From CAYFJO01 sp964343305 (GTDB taxonomy: Bacteria; Planctomycetota; Planctomycetia; Pirellulales; Pirellulaceae), in NCBI GenBank assembly GCA_964343305.1, contig CAYFJO010000244.1, forward strand, positions 1 through 15,916: a stretch of 15,916 nucleotides of DNA, read 5' to 3'. Made by a program: the position numbers and the translations under genes. Position 1 is the stretch's first letter, and the number at the start of each line of letters is the position of its first letter. The notes below the pieces were generated by a model that did no database searches, was not told the origin of the DNA, and saw only the letters and a list, made by a program, of their open reading frames with translations. Positions 1-7,370 of the stretch are shown here, piece after piece.

Positions 1-51
1 AGGTTGCGCCCAATATGGCTACATTCCTCGAAGATTACGGCAACTGCTCAG

Positions 52-124
<73 letters not shown>

Positions 125-200
125 GGATGGGCTGACAGGAGGCATTTTTCCATCAAAGTTCGTGGCTGACAAGGGCCTTGAAGGATACGATTGTTTTTCC

Positions 201-1862
201 CTAGTACGGAATCGGGATGAATGCCGCGCCGATCAATGTCGCCGTTAATCCCACGATGCCCATCAGGATGCTCATCGGTGTGATGTAGCGCAGACCTTCC
301 GCTTCCGTCATCCCGCTCATTTTGCAGATCACCCAGAAACCGCTGTCGTTCATCCAGGCCACCGGTTTGGATCCGCAACCAATCGCCAAAGCCAAGTAGA
401 CAGGATGACAGCCAAGGACGTCGCCCGACGCAAAGCCAGACAGAACCCCAACCGCTGTGATCATCGCGACGGTCGCGGAACCCTGCGCCGTCCGAATGGC
501 TGTCGTAATAAAAAATGCCAGGACGATGATCACCAGGGGGGAATAGTTCGGCAAATCGTTAATCAAACTGGCGACACCCGTCTGTTGCAACATTCCGCCG
601 AATGCACCGCCGCCCGCCGTGATCAGGATGATGACGCCGCCGCTGGCCAGTGCCCCTTGGATCGATTCGGACAGATTTCTTAAACTCGTGCGGTTGTGCC
701 ACACCAACGTCCCCATCGCAATTGCGGTCGCGATGGCCAGCGCGATATTCTTGTTTCCCAATGTTTTGGCAATCGGCAACAACGAACTGTCCGCGGCCAG
801 CAACTCGAACGAATTGACGACCGTGTAACCCGCGATCAGTACCACAGGAAGCACGATTGGTAGCAACGACAGGCTCAGCGGCGGAAGGTCCTTTTCATCG
901 CGCTGGGCGATTTCTTCGACGTCTTTCAATGTGAAGTCCGGCGATTCGCGCAGTGGCAACTCGTGGCGGCGATTGACCCAGTGGGCGTAGAAAAACGCCG
1001 CCGTGCTGCTGCACAACCCGACCATCGTACCAGCGATGATCATCAAACCGAGGTCAACACCGAGTTCATCGGCTACGAACAACGGTCCCGGAGTCGGCGG
1101 CACAAGTGAGTGCGCCATACTTCCTCCGGCCACGATACAAAGCACGAATAGGATATAGTCGCGGCCTGTCCGCATCCTCAGAGCTTTGGCCAGCGGAATC
1201 ATCAGGTAAAAAACCGTGTCAAAGAAGACCGGAATGCCGAGCAAGAAGCCGCTGCCGACAAAAGCGGTGGGCGCACCTTTCTCCCCGACCACTTTCATCG
1301 CCGACCGAACGATCCGGTCGGCCGAGCCGCTGTCGAGCAGACACTTGCCGATGATTGCTGCCAGAGCGATCAGAATGCCGATCTTGCCACACGTGCTTCC
1401 GAACGCGGCCGACACACGTTCGCCAACAGTTTGCTTCGACGACTTGTTGGCGGAATCAAAATCCCCCGGCGAGATAACGAGATTCTTTTCCACGTCGAGG
1501 CTGACCGAAGTACCTTCAGGAGCGCGGACTTGGACGCTCTGATTCGGCGGATTCTCTGGATCGACTTGAAACACTTCCAACGTGCCGGATGTTGCCCAGC
1601 GGCCACTCTCGGTGTTTTCGCTGAGGACCAGGTAACGATCGCCCATTCGCGCGTCCTTCAGATGCAATGCGATAAATTGCTCATGCACAGAAAACTCGAT
1701 TGCGCTCTTCTTGATCCAATAGCCTTCGATGGCGGATTGTGGCGTCAGAGAGCCGACGACCAATGCGGCCAACACGAGTGCCAGGAACGCATGCAGCCGA
1801 AAGGCCAACACACCGGTGATGACAATGACGACGCCGATCAGCAGAATGGCAATTGGATGCAT
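201..1862 (-). CDS. GntP-family (gluconate:H+ symporter type) permease with extra soluble segment
   Basis: Inner-membrane secondary transporter of the GntP family, whose members import gluconate and related sugar acids or hydroxy acids with protons. The 553-residue protein opens with two hydrophobic helices (about residues 4-40). It then has a hydrophilic stretch (about 48-145), followed by the typical GntP core: a GKIGILIALAAIIGK helix, GIPVFFDTVFYLMIPLA, a SLVPPTPGP motif, AFFITTAIRTAQGSATVA, and a C-terminal helix ending FIPIPY. Family members are usually near 440-450 residues, and the hydrophilic stretch accounts for the excess. The ATG is preceded by an AGGGAG ribosome-binding-like sequence. 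The gene is transcribed towards the tRNA and is divergent from the PSCyt1 gene. Substrate cannot be fixed from sequence, since gluconate, other aldonates or glycerate-like acids are all possible. Confidence 0.9.
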   Translation of the reverse strand: MHPIAILLIGVVIVITGVLAFRLHAFLALVLAALVVGSLTPQSAIEGYWIKKSAIEFSVHEQFIALHLKDARMGDRYLVLSENTESGRWATSGTLEVFQVDPENPPNQSVQVRAPEGTSVSLDVEKNLVISPGDFDSANKSSKQTVGERVSAAFGSTCGKIGILIALAAIIGKCLLDSGSADRIVRSAMKVVGEKGAPTAFVGSGFLLGIPVFFDTVFYLMIPLAKALRMRTGRDYILFVLCIVAGGSMAHSLVPPTPGPLFVADELGVDLGLMIIAGTMVGLCSSTAAFFYAHWVNRRHELPLRESPDFTLKDVEEIAQRDEKDLPPLSLSLLPIVLPVVLIAGYTVVNSFELLAADSSLLPIAKTLGNKNIALAIATAIAMGTLVWHNRTSLRNLSESIQGALASGGVIILITAGGGAFGGMLQQTGVASLINDLPNYSPLVIIVLAFFITTAIRTAQGSATVAMITAVGVLSGFASGDVLGCHPVYLALAIGCGSKPVAWMNDSGFWVICKMSGMTEAEGLRYITPMSILMGIVGLTATLIGAAFIPIPY

Positions 1863-1999
1863 TGGAAACTCCCTGAGTTGCTCGGATCACAAGTCCACAA
1901 ATATAGCGTCCGGGCAGCAGGATTACACGTATGGCGCGTGGGGCAAGCTTCCACCTCGCCAATGGATCCCAAGCAAACTGAAGGCTCACGCCACGGAAA

Positions 2000-2092
2000 C
2001 GGGTAGTGTCCTATTAGTGTGTTGGCCGGACCAGACTTCCGAAGTTTCGGAAAACTTCGGAAGTCTACAACTCAGAATTAGGACACTTCCCG
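2000..2092. repeat. MITE-like 93-bp element with nested inverted repeats
   Basis: The outer arms, CGGGTAGTGTCCTA at 2000-2013 and its inverse at 2079-2092, match at 13 of 14 positions. Nested inside is a perfect 15-bp inverted repeat (2033-2047 and 2052-2066) around a 4-nt loop. A short direct repeat CGGAAA occurs on both sides (1994-1999 and 2091-2096) and could be a target duplication, although the second copy overlaps the right arm. No open reading frame lies within. The architecture suits a small non-autonomous mobile or REP-like element. It could also act as an operator or a transcription barrier between the divergent genes. Confidence 0.6.
2033..2066. repeat. Perfect 15-bp stem, 4-nt loop hairpin
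   Basis: AGACTTCCGAAGTTT at 2033-2047 is followed by CGGA and then its exact reverse complement at 2052-2066. Each arm is itself partly palindromic around TTCCGAA. There is no following T tract, so a simple intrinsic terminator is unlikely. It forms the core of the larger nested element. Confidence 0.85.
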
Positions 2093-2141
2093 GAAATGGA
2101 CTCAGTTTTCCCGGAGTTGATTTGATGCTAAGATCGATCCC

Positions 2142-5036
2142 ATGAATCTCGCCCGCTTTGCCCACCTTTTCGCTGGCTATCTGGCCATTTTCTGCAGCCA
2201 ATTGTGCGCGGCCGAACCGTCTGCAAAGGATTTTGAATTCTTCGAAAAGCAAATCCGGCCCATGCTGGTCGCGCATTGCTACGAGTGCCATTCGGCCAGC
2301 GCCAAGAAAGTCCAAGGCGGCCTGTTGCTTGATACGCAAGCCGGCATTCGCAAGGGCGGAGACAGCGGACCAGCGGTTGCGCCGCACGAAGTGGACGAGA
2401 GCCTTTTAATCAGCGCGCTGAAGTTCGACGATTTTGAAATGCCGCCGAAAGGCAAGTTGCCCGGCGAAGTCGTTGGTCACTTTGAAAAGTGGATCGAACT
2501 CGGAGCGCCCGATCCGCGCGATGGCCCCGCACTCACAAACGTCGCCACGATCGACATCGAAAAGGGCCGGGAACATTGGGCGTATCGGCCGCTTGTGGCG
2601 CACGCGATTCCCGATGTCGACGACAAATCATGGCCGCGGAATTCGATCGATCGATTCATTCTGTCAAACCTCGAACAAAACGGTTTGCGTCCATCGCCGG
2701 ATGCCCAACCGGTCGAACTCGTCCGACGTGTGTACTTCGATTTAATCGGCCTTCCACCGACACCCCAACAGATCGACGCTTATCTTCAATCTGCAATCCG
2801 CAATCCGCATTCCGCATTCGAGAACCTTGTTGATCGCTTGTTCGCCTCACCGCGGTTTGGCGAACGTTGGGGGCGGCATTGGCTCGACGTGGTACGATTT
2901 GGCGAGTCGAACACGCTACGCGGTACCGTTTTCAGTCCCGCCTGGCGATATCGCGACTATGTGATCGACACGATGAACGATGATGTGCCGTTTGATCAAT
3001 TCGCGGTCGAACAGATCGCGGGTGACTTGCTCAAAAGCAACGATTGGCAACAACGCCGCCGGCAGTTGATCGCCACGACGATGCTGGCGATTGGCAATTC
3101 GAATTTCGAAAACCAGGACAAGGGTCAACTGCGGATGGACGTCGTCGATGAGCAGTTGGAAGTCATCGTCCGCGCGTTCCTTGGACAAACAATCGGCTGT
3201 GCACGCTGTCACGACCACAAGTTCGATCCGATTCCCACCAAAGACTACTACGCGCTGGCCGGCATCTTGCGCAACACGAAGACACTCGAACATGCGAATG
3301 TCTCGTGGTGGCTCGAAGTGCCGTTGCCCGCGAGCCCCGCGCAGGAGCAGCAAAGACGCTATCACACGAACAAAGTCATCAAGTTAGCAAGTCGAATTCG
3401 GGCCCTGAAGAACCAACTCGGAATCACTGCGAAGGCTAAAACTGGGCCCAAGGCGGTTTCGATCAATTCCTTGCCCGGAATCGTAATCGACGACGCCATG
3501 GCAATGCTGCAGGGTGCGTGGACCAAGTCGACATCAAACCCGCGCTACGTTGGCAGCAACTACATTCACGACGCAGGCGAGTCCAAGGGCCAGAAGTACG
3601 TCATCTTTGCAACAAGACTGCCGGCGGGGGAATACGAAGTTCGAGTCGCCTATTCGGCCGGCACCAACCGATCACGCAACACGCCCATCACGGTGTGGCA
3701 CGCCGATGGTGAAACAACCAAACAAATCGATCAACGCAAAACACCGCCGATAGACGGTGCGTTCATTTCGCTGGGCAAATTCAAATTCACCGTGGACGAG
3801 CCAGCGCGAGTTGTTGTTTCGAATCAAGGCACGATGGATGTTGTCATCGCGGACGCAGTTCAATTTCTTGGCCAAAAGCAACCCGCGGCAGTTGCCAACC
3901 AGCCAGGCGAAAAAGACAAACCCGACGACAAGACGACGCAGCAAGAAATTGCAGAAGCCCAGTCGGAGCTTGAAACGCTCGAAGAAGAGTTAAAGAGCTT
4001 GACGGCAGCGGCACCGGCCAGCGAAAAGACGATGTCGGTCGTTGAGGAAAAAGAAATTGGCAACACGCAAATTCATGTCCGTGGCAATGTGCACAATCTC
4101 GGCGCGGAGGTGCCGCGCGGGTTTTTGCAAGTCATTTCGTATCATTCGCCCGGCAGGTTTACGTTTGACAACAAATCGAGCGGTCGCCGGCAACTTGGCG
4201 AGTGGCTGGTGGACGAAGCAAATCCACTGACGGCGCGTGTGACCGTCAATCGATTGTGGCACTGGTTGTTCGGCGTGGGGCTCGTGCGAACGACCGACAA
4301 TCTTGGATCGGTCGGCGAGTTGCCGTCGCATCCGGAGTTGCTTGACTATCTCGCGCTTCAATTCAAACGCGACGGCTGGTCGGTCAAGTCGATGTTGCGG
4401 CGTATGGTTCTGTCGCGCACCTATCGAATGACAAGCCGCGCGGCCAAGCCGCGCTTTGCCAGCCAATCTCAATTCAAGCCGAACTTCGACGTGGAAAATC
4501 GATTACTGTGGCGAACCAATCGCAAGCGACTCGAAGCAGAAGCGATTCGCGATGCGATGCTTGCAATTGGCAACGACTTGGATCTGACGATGCACGGACA
4601 AACGTATCCGGCCAGCAAGAAGGCGGATTACGACTACGAGTACCGAGGCAATCGCCGCAGTGTTTATTTGCCGGTATTTCGCAACTCGCTGCCCAAGTTG
4701 TTCGAGGTGTTCGACTTTGCCGACCCGAGCGTCGCGGTTGGTCGCCGGTCGACGAGCACCGTTGCTCCGCAAGCTTTGTTCATGATGAACAATCGGGATG
4801 TAATCTACTGGGCGGAAAGCGTCGTTCATCGAATTTGGGAAAAGTATCCGCGTGAAAGTCCCGCGTTCAAGATTCACCATGCCTATCGACTCACGCTGGG
4901 ACGCCCGCCGACGAATACGGAATTTGACCTCGCATTGAAACATATTTATTTGGACGATCCCGAGGAAGCATTCGAAGCTTGGAAAGAACTCACGCAGACA
5001 TTATTTGCCTCGCTGGATTTTCGGTATGTTGATTGA
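2142..5036 (+). CDS. PSCyt1-DUF1549-DUF1553 planctomycete protein with embedded golvesin-like domain
   Basis: Exported planctomycete-type protein of 964 residues. Residues 1-24 form a signal peptide ending near CAAE. A PSCyt1 cytochrome-like domain (about 30-125) carries the haem-binding CYECH (46-50). DUF1549 (about 165-385) contains ERWGRHWLDV and a second CXXCH, CARCH (353-357), followed by DHKFDPIPTKDYYAL. Residues about 446-577 resemble the golvesin/xanthan-lyase carbohydrate-binding-like beta domain. They precede a charged, probably coiled-coil stretch (about 597-622). DUF1553 (about 640-950) completes the protein. The two CXXCH motifs suggest covalent haem and redox activity, but no reaction is established for the family. 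It lies 48 nt upstream of the DUF1501 gene, the usual partner. Bases 2787-2820 are a degenerate 7-bp tandem repeat read in frame. Confidence 0.93.
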   Translation: MNLARFAHLFAGYLAIFCSQLCAAEPSAKDFEFFEKQIRPMLVAHCYECHSASAKKVQGGLLLDTQAGIRKGGDSGPAVAPHEVDESLLISALKFDDFEMPPKGKLPGEVVGHFEKWIELGAPDPRDGPALTNVATIDIEKGREHWAYRPLVAHAIPDVDDKSWPRNSIDRFILSNLEQNGLRPSPDAQPVELVRRVYFDLIGLPPTPQQIDAYLQSAIRNPHSAFENLVDRLFASPRFGERWGRHWLDVVRFGESNTLRGTVFSPAWRYRDYVIDTMNDDVPFDQFAVEQIAGDLLKSNDWQQRRRQLIATTMLAIGNSNFENQDKGQLRMDVVDEQLEVIVRAFLGQTIGCARCHDHKFDPIPTKDYYALAGILRNTKTLEHANVSWWLEVPLPASPAQEQQRRYHTNKVIKLASRIRALKNQLGITAKAKTGPKAVSINSLPGIVIDDAMAMLQGAWTKSTSNPRYVGSNYIHDAGESKGQKYVIFATRLPAGEYEVRVAYSAGTNRSRNTPITVWHADGETTKQIDQRKTPPIDGAFISLGKFKFTVDEPARVVVSNQGTMDVVIADAVQFLGQKQPAAVANQPGEKDKPDDKTTQQEIAEAQSELETLEEELKSLTAAAPASEKTMSVVEEKEIGNTQIHVRGNVHNLGAEVPRGFLQVISYHSPGRFTFDNKSSGRRQLGEWLVDEANPLTARVTVNRLWHWLFGVGLVRTTDNLGSVGELPSHPELLDYLALQFKRDGWSVKSMLRRMVLSRTYRMTSRAAKPRFASQSQFKPNFDVENRLLWRTNRKRLEAEAIRDAMLAIGNDLDLTMHGQTYPASKKADYDYEYRGNRRSVYLPVFRNSLPKLFEVFDFADPSVAVGRRSTSTVAPQALFMMNNRDVIYWAESVVHRIWEKYPRESPAFKIHHAYRLTLGRPPTNTEFDLALKHIYLDDPEEAFEAWKELTQTLFASLDFRYVD
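2787..2820 (+). repeat. Degenerate CAATCCG heptamer tandem repeat inside coding sequence
   Basis: Five consecutive near-copies of a 7-base unit (CAATCTG, CAATCCG, CAATCCG, CATTCCG, CATTCGA) lie inside the DUF1549 coding region. They encode the segment SAIRNPHSAF (protein residues about 217-226) in a linker just before the conserved LVDRL motif. The reading frame stays open. The repeat type looks like a dispersed genomic repeat that has been tolerated in a loop. Confidence 0.6.
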
Positions 5037-5084
5037 GTTTGAGCCGATATAATCAAAAACACACATGTTCTGGAGTTCGCCTCA

Positions 5085-6506
5085 ATGGCCGACGTGTCGT
5101 TTCTCAACCGCCGACAAGTGTTAAGGGATACCGCGTGCGGATTTGGGTATCTCGCTTCCTCGGGCTTACTCGCCGAGCAAGCGTCCGCGGCAAATGCGTC
5201 GGCCGTCCAATCGGTCCATCACAGGCCGCGCGCCAAACGCGTGATCTTCTTGTTCATGCAAGGCGGCGTGAGCCACGTCGATTCGTTCGACTACAAACCG
5301 ATCCTCGACCAGCGCCACGGCGAGTCGTTGTCGTTTGACGATGCTCGCGTACTGGCCAACACCGGCCAAAAGGGCGTTTCGAAGCGAGTCATGAAGCCGA
5401 TGTGGAAGTTTTCCAAACGCGGCCAGAGCGGTCGCTGGGCGTCTGACTTGTTTCCCGAAACGGCCGACTGTGCGGACGATCTATGCTTCCTGCATTCGAT
5501 GCACACCGAAGGCGTTGCCCACGGCCCGTCGACTCTGTTTCTTCATTGCGGGGCGACGCAATTCATCCGTCCGTCGATCGGCTCATGGATCAGCTATGGC
5601 CTGGGAACGGAAAACGAAAACCTGCCCGACTTCGTCACGATCAGCCCGTCTGCCGGCAACGGCGGTCCGCGCAACTATGGCAACGCGTTTTTGCCTGCTG
5701 TCCATCAAGGCACCCGCATCGGTCGCGCCGGTTTGGCCGCGAAAGATGCGACGATCCGCGATCTCACCCATCCAAAGAAGTCGCTCGACCAGCAGCGTCG
5801 CCAATTCGAACTGCTGCGGAAGATAAACGCCGAGCAACGTCAGGCACGCACCAGCGACGCCGAGTTCGACGCCGTGATCAACTCGTACGAACTCGCGTGG
5901 CGGATGCAAGGTGTCGCTCCGGAGATTCTCGACCTTTCGAAGGAATCCGCAGCCACGATGTCGCTGTACGGCATCGATCAAGAGAAGACCGAAAACTTCG
6001 GGCATCAATGCCTGATGGCTCGCCGGTTGTGCGAATCAGGCGTGCGATACATTCAAGTCACCTATGGCGACAGCGGCGCGAATCCGGCGTGGGATCAGCA
6101 TTCGAACATGCCCAAACACGGCGAACACGCGGCGGCGGTCGATCGGCCGATCGCAGGCCTGCTCAAGGACCTCAAGCAACGCGGCCTGCTCGAAGACACG
6201 CTCGTCTGGTGGGGCTGTGAATTCGGCCGCACGCCATACAGCCAAGGCAACAACGGCCGCGACCACAATCCACTCGGTTTCACAACGTGGTTGGCCGGCG
6301 GCGGCGTCAAACCAGGATTCGCCTTCGGCGCGACCGACGAATTCGGCCACAAGGCGGTCGAAAACAATATCCACATGCACGATCTGCACGCCACGATTCT
6401 GCACCTGCTCGGTTTGGATCATGAAAAGCTCACCTATTGTTATGCGGGCCGCGACTTCCGCTTGACTGACGTGCACGGTCGAGTTGTCAGAGAGATCTTT
6501 GCGTAA
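5085..6506 (+). CDS. DUF1501 family protein (alkaline-phosphatase-superfamily-like)
   Basis: A 473-residue exported protein. The N-terminus has an RR motif in NRRQVLRDTACGFG followed by a mildly hydrophobic stretch and alanine-rich cleavage region, consistent with Tat export of a folded, possibly metal-bound protein. The DUF1501 signature is clear: KRVIFLFMQGGVSHVDSFD (about 51-69), a TEGVAHGPST segment, YIQVTYGD, and WWGCEFGRTPYSQG near the C-terminal third. DUF1501 is related to sulfatases and alkaline phosphatases, but its substrate is unknown. The ATG at 5085 is preceded by a GGAG about ten bases upstream. An earlier start would lie out of frame with the signal peptide. It follows the DUF1549/DUF1553 gene at 48 nt, so the pair is probably co-transcribed and acts together in the envelope. 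Confidence 0.93.
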   Translation: MADVSFLNRRQVLRDTACGFGYLASSGLLAEQASAANASAVQSVHHRPRAKRVIFLFMQGGVSHVDSFDYKPILDQRHGESLSFDDARVLANTGQKGVSKRVMKPMWKFSKRGQSGRWASDLFPETADCADDLCFLHSMHTEGVAHGPSTLFLHCGATQFIRPSIGSWISYGLGTENENLPDFVTISPSAGNGGPRNYGNAFLPAVHQGTRIGRAGLAAKDATIRDLTHPKKSLDQQRRQFELLRKINAEQRQARTSDAEFDAVINSYELAWRMQGVAPEILDLSKESAATMSLYGIDQEKTENFGHQCLMARRLCESGVRYIQVTYGDSGANPAWDQHSNMPKHGEHAAAVDRPIAGLLKDLKQRGLLEDTLVWWGCEFGRTPYSQGNNGRDHNPLGFTTWLAGGGVKPGFAFGATDEFGHKAVENNIHMHDLHATILHLLGLDHEKLTYCYAGRDFRLTDVHGRVVREIFA

Positions 6507-6517
6507 ACGAGGTAGCC

Positions 6518-6730
6518 ATGTCTGTTGAATCCTTTGAAGGCATCGTTGAAAACGGGTTGATTCGATTGCCGGAACATCTTTCATTGCCCGACAAGACGAA
6601 GGTGTTCATCGTCGTGCCGAATGAGGCATCGTCGGTTGCGAAGATTCCAAGTCCGCACCTCGTAGATCCGAGCAGGATTGTCGATTTTGAAAAAAAGATA
6701 ATCGACGAGAATACCGATGCCAGCCTTTGA
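6518..6730 (+). CDS. Small AF2212-like (DUF104) protein, putative antitoxin-type
   Basis: A 70-residue protein whose first half, FEGIVENGLIRLPEHLSLPD followed by KTKVFIVVP, fits the DUF104/AF2212-like pattern (short beta-rich N-terminal domain, GxVENGxIxLPE). Proteins of this type are commonly annotated as antitoxins or small DNA-binding regulators. The second half (about 40-70) is polar and could be a partner-binding tail. It begins 11 nt after the DUF1501 stop, so it may be read from the same transcript. Its last 14 bases overlap the start of the aspartic protease gene. That overlap suggests translational coupling and a functional link. No nuclease toxin gene is adjacent, so an antitoxin role is inferred from the fold only. 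Confidence 0.7.
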   Translation: MSVESFEGIVENGLIRLPEHLSLPDKTKVFIVVPNEASSVAKIPSPHLVDPSRIVDFEKKIIDENTDASL

Positions 6731-7091
6731 CGGCGACAACTTTTCTCCACCCGCGCCGGTCGCGTCCGTAGCACTGCGTGCGATTCAAGCCACTGAGATT
6801 GTTTCGGATGTTCTTCTTTTGATCGACACCGGAGCTGATGTAACTTTGATTCCGCGCGGAGCCATTGAGCAGTTGGGCGTGACGCCGAACAAGACGCAAT
6901 ATGAACTCGCCGGATTCGATGGTCAGCGGACGCTCGCCGATTCGGTCGATCTCGATCTGCTGGTGTTCAGCAAGGTGATACGTGGTTGCTATTTGATCAC
7001 TGAGGATTCCATGGGAGTCTTGGGGCGCGATGTATTGAATCTCTTCAAGTTGACGTTCGACGGCCCGACGAGTTCGTGGGACTGCGAATGA
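6717..7091 (+). CDS. Retropepsin-like clan AA aspartic protease
   Basis: A 124-residue single-domain protein with the catalytic motif LLIDTGADVTLIP (nucleophile Asp37 in DTGAD). A GVLGRDVLNLFKLTFDG segment (about 100-116) matches the second conserved element of bacterial retropepsin-like proteases. Such single-domain enzymes work as homodimers, each chain giving one aspartate. No signal peptide or membrane helix is visible, so it is expected in the cytoplasm. The ATG overlaps the 3' end of the DUF104-like gene by 14 bases, and no strong ribosome-binding site precedes it, consistent with coupled translation. The target is unknown. Possibilities are the upstream partner itself, a housekeeping protein, or a maturation substrate. 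The catalytic motif is intact, so activity is plausible. Confidence 0.8.
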   Translation: MPAFDGDNFSPPAPVASVALRAIQATEIVSDVLLLIDTGADVTLIPRGAIEQLGVTPNKTQYELAGFDGQRTLADSVDLDLLVFSKVIRGCYLITEDSMGVLGRDVLNLFKLTFDGPTSSWDCE

Positions 7092-7130
7092 TCGTCATCG
7101 GAGATTCGCGATGAAGCCCAAAGCCGCGTA

Positions 7131-7250
7131 ATGTTTGGCGAAGTTAATACGGCGCTACCCGGCGTGACGTTCGGCAGTCATTTTCCGATGCTCGCATCGA
7201 TGGCCGATCGCTTGGCGGTGCGGACAAGTTCCATCAGCGAGCCTTACCCA
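7131..7250 (+). pseudogene. Remnant of a second DUF1501 gene
   Basis: In the frame that continues past the protease stop, the bases translate to FGEVNTALPGVTFGSHFP and then MLASMADRLAV. This resembles the N-terminal part of DUF1501 proteins, where a GE(I/V)xTAxPGVxFGxxFPxLAxxADxLAVVRS segment is common. After LAV the similarity stops, and a stop codon follows at about 7276. There is no export signal upstream and no remaining catalytic region. The matching segment differs from the corresponding part of the intact DUF1501 protein nearby, so it comes from a different subfamily member. I read it as decayed coding sequence. The assignment rests on motif recall, not on a database search. Confidence 0.5.
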
Positions 7251-7370
7251 AAGCAACACGTTTCCATCTGGTGAACGGTTGCCGTTCGCAACACACCGAA
7301 ACACAAAGCCTTGCTACACACCCTACTCTTTCATGAATAATCCGGACGAGGTTGCCAAACGGATCCAAAA
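7251..7370. other. Intergenic tail between the DUF1501 remnant and the FG-GAP gene
   Basis: This short stretch lies between a plus-strand remnant and the 3' end of the minus-strand FG-GAP gene. It holds one small inverted repeat, GAACGG-TTG-CCGTTC (7273-7287), extended by one wobble and one GC pair. It has no T tract on either strand. It might help end transcription from either side, but I see no convincing terminator or small gene. Confidence 0.3.

Larger units (their letters stand above)
1863..2141. promoter_or_regulatory. Divergent intergenic region between GntP permease and PSCyt1 gene
   Basis: This non-coding stretch separates two divergently transcribed genes and must hold both promoters. 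I cannot name a convincing -35/-10 pair on either strand. Its main visible content is the nested palindromic element at 2000-2092. An AGGGAG sequence lies just upstream of the permease ATG. The PSCyt1 ATG at 2142 has no clear Shine-Dalgarno sequence. Confidence 0.5.

Noticed and set aside
125..200. A terminator between the GntP gene and the tRNA
   Set aside because: Only a very short AAGGGCCTT-type dyad is present, without a following T tract, so it is not supportable.
1431..2006. A 191-codon plus-strand open frame over the GntP 5' end
   Set aside because: It is antisense to the GntP coding sequence, shows no protein-family features, and runs into the intergenic repeat.
5483..6220. A 245-codon plus-strand frame inside the DUF1501 gene
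   Set aside because: It is a shifted-frame shadow, arginine-rich, with no motif. The DUF1501 frame is clearly the real one.
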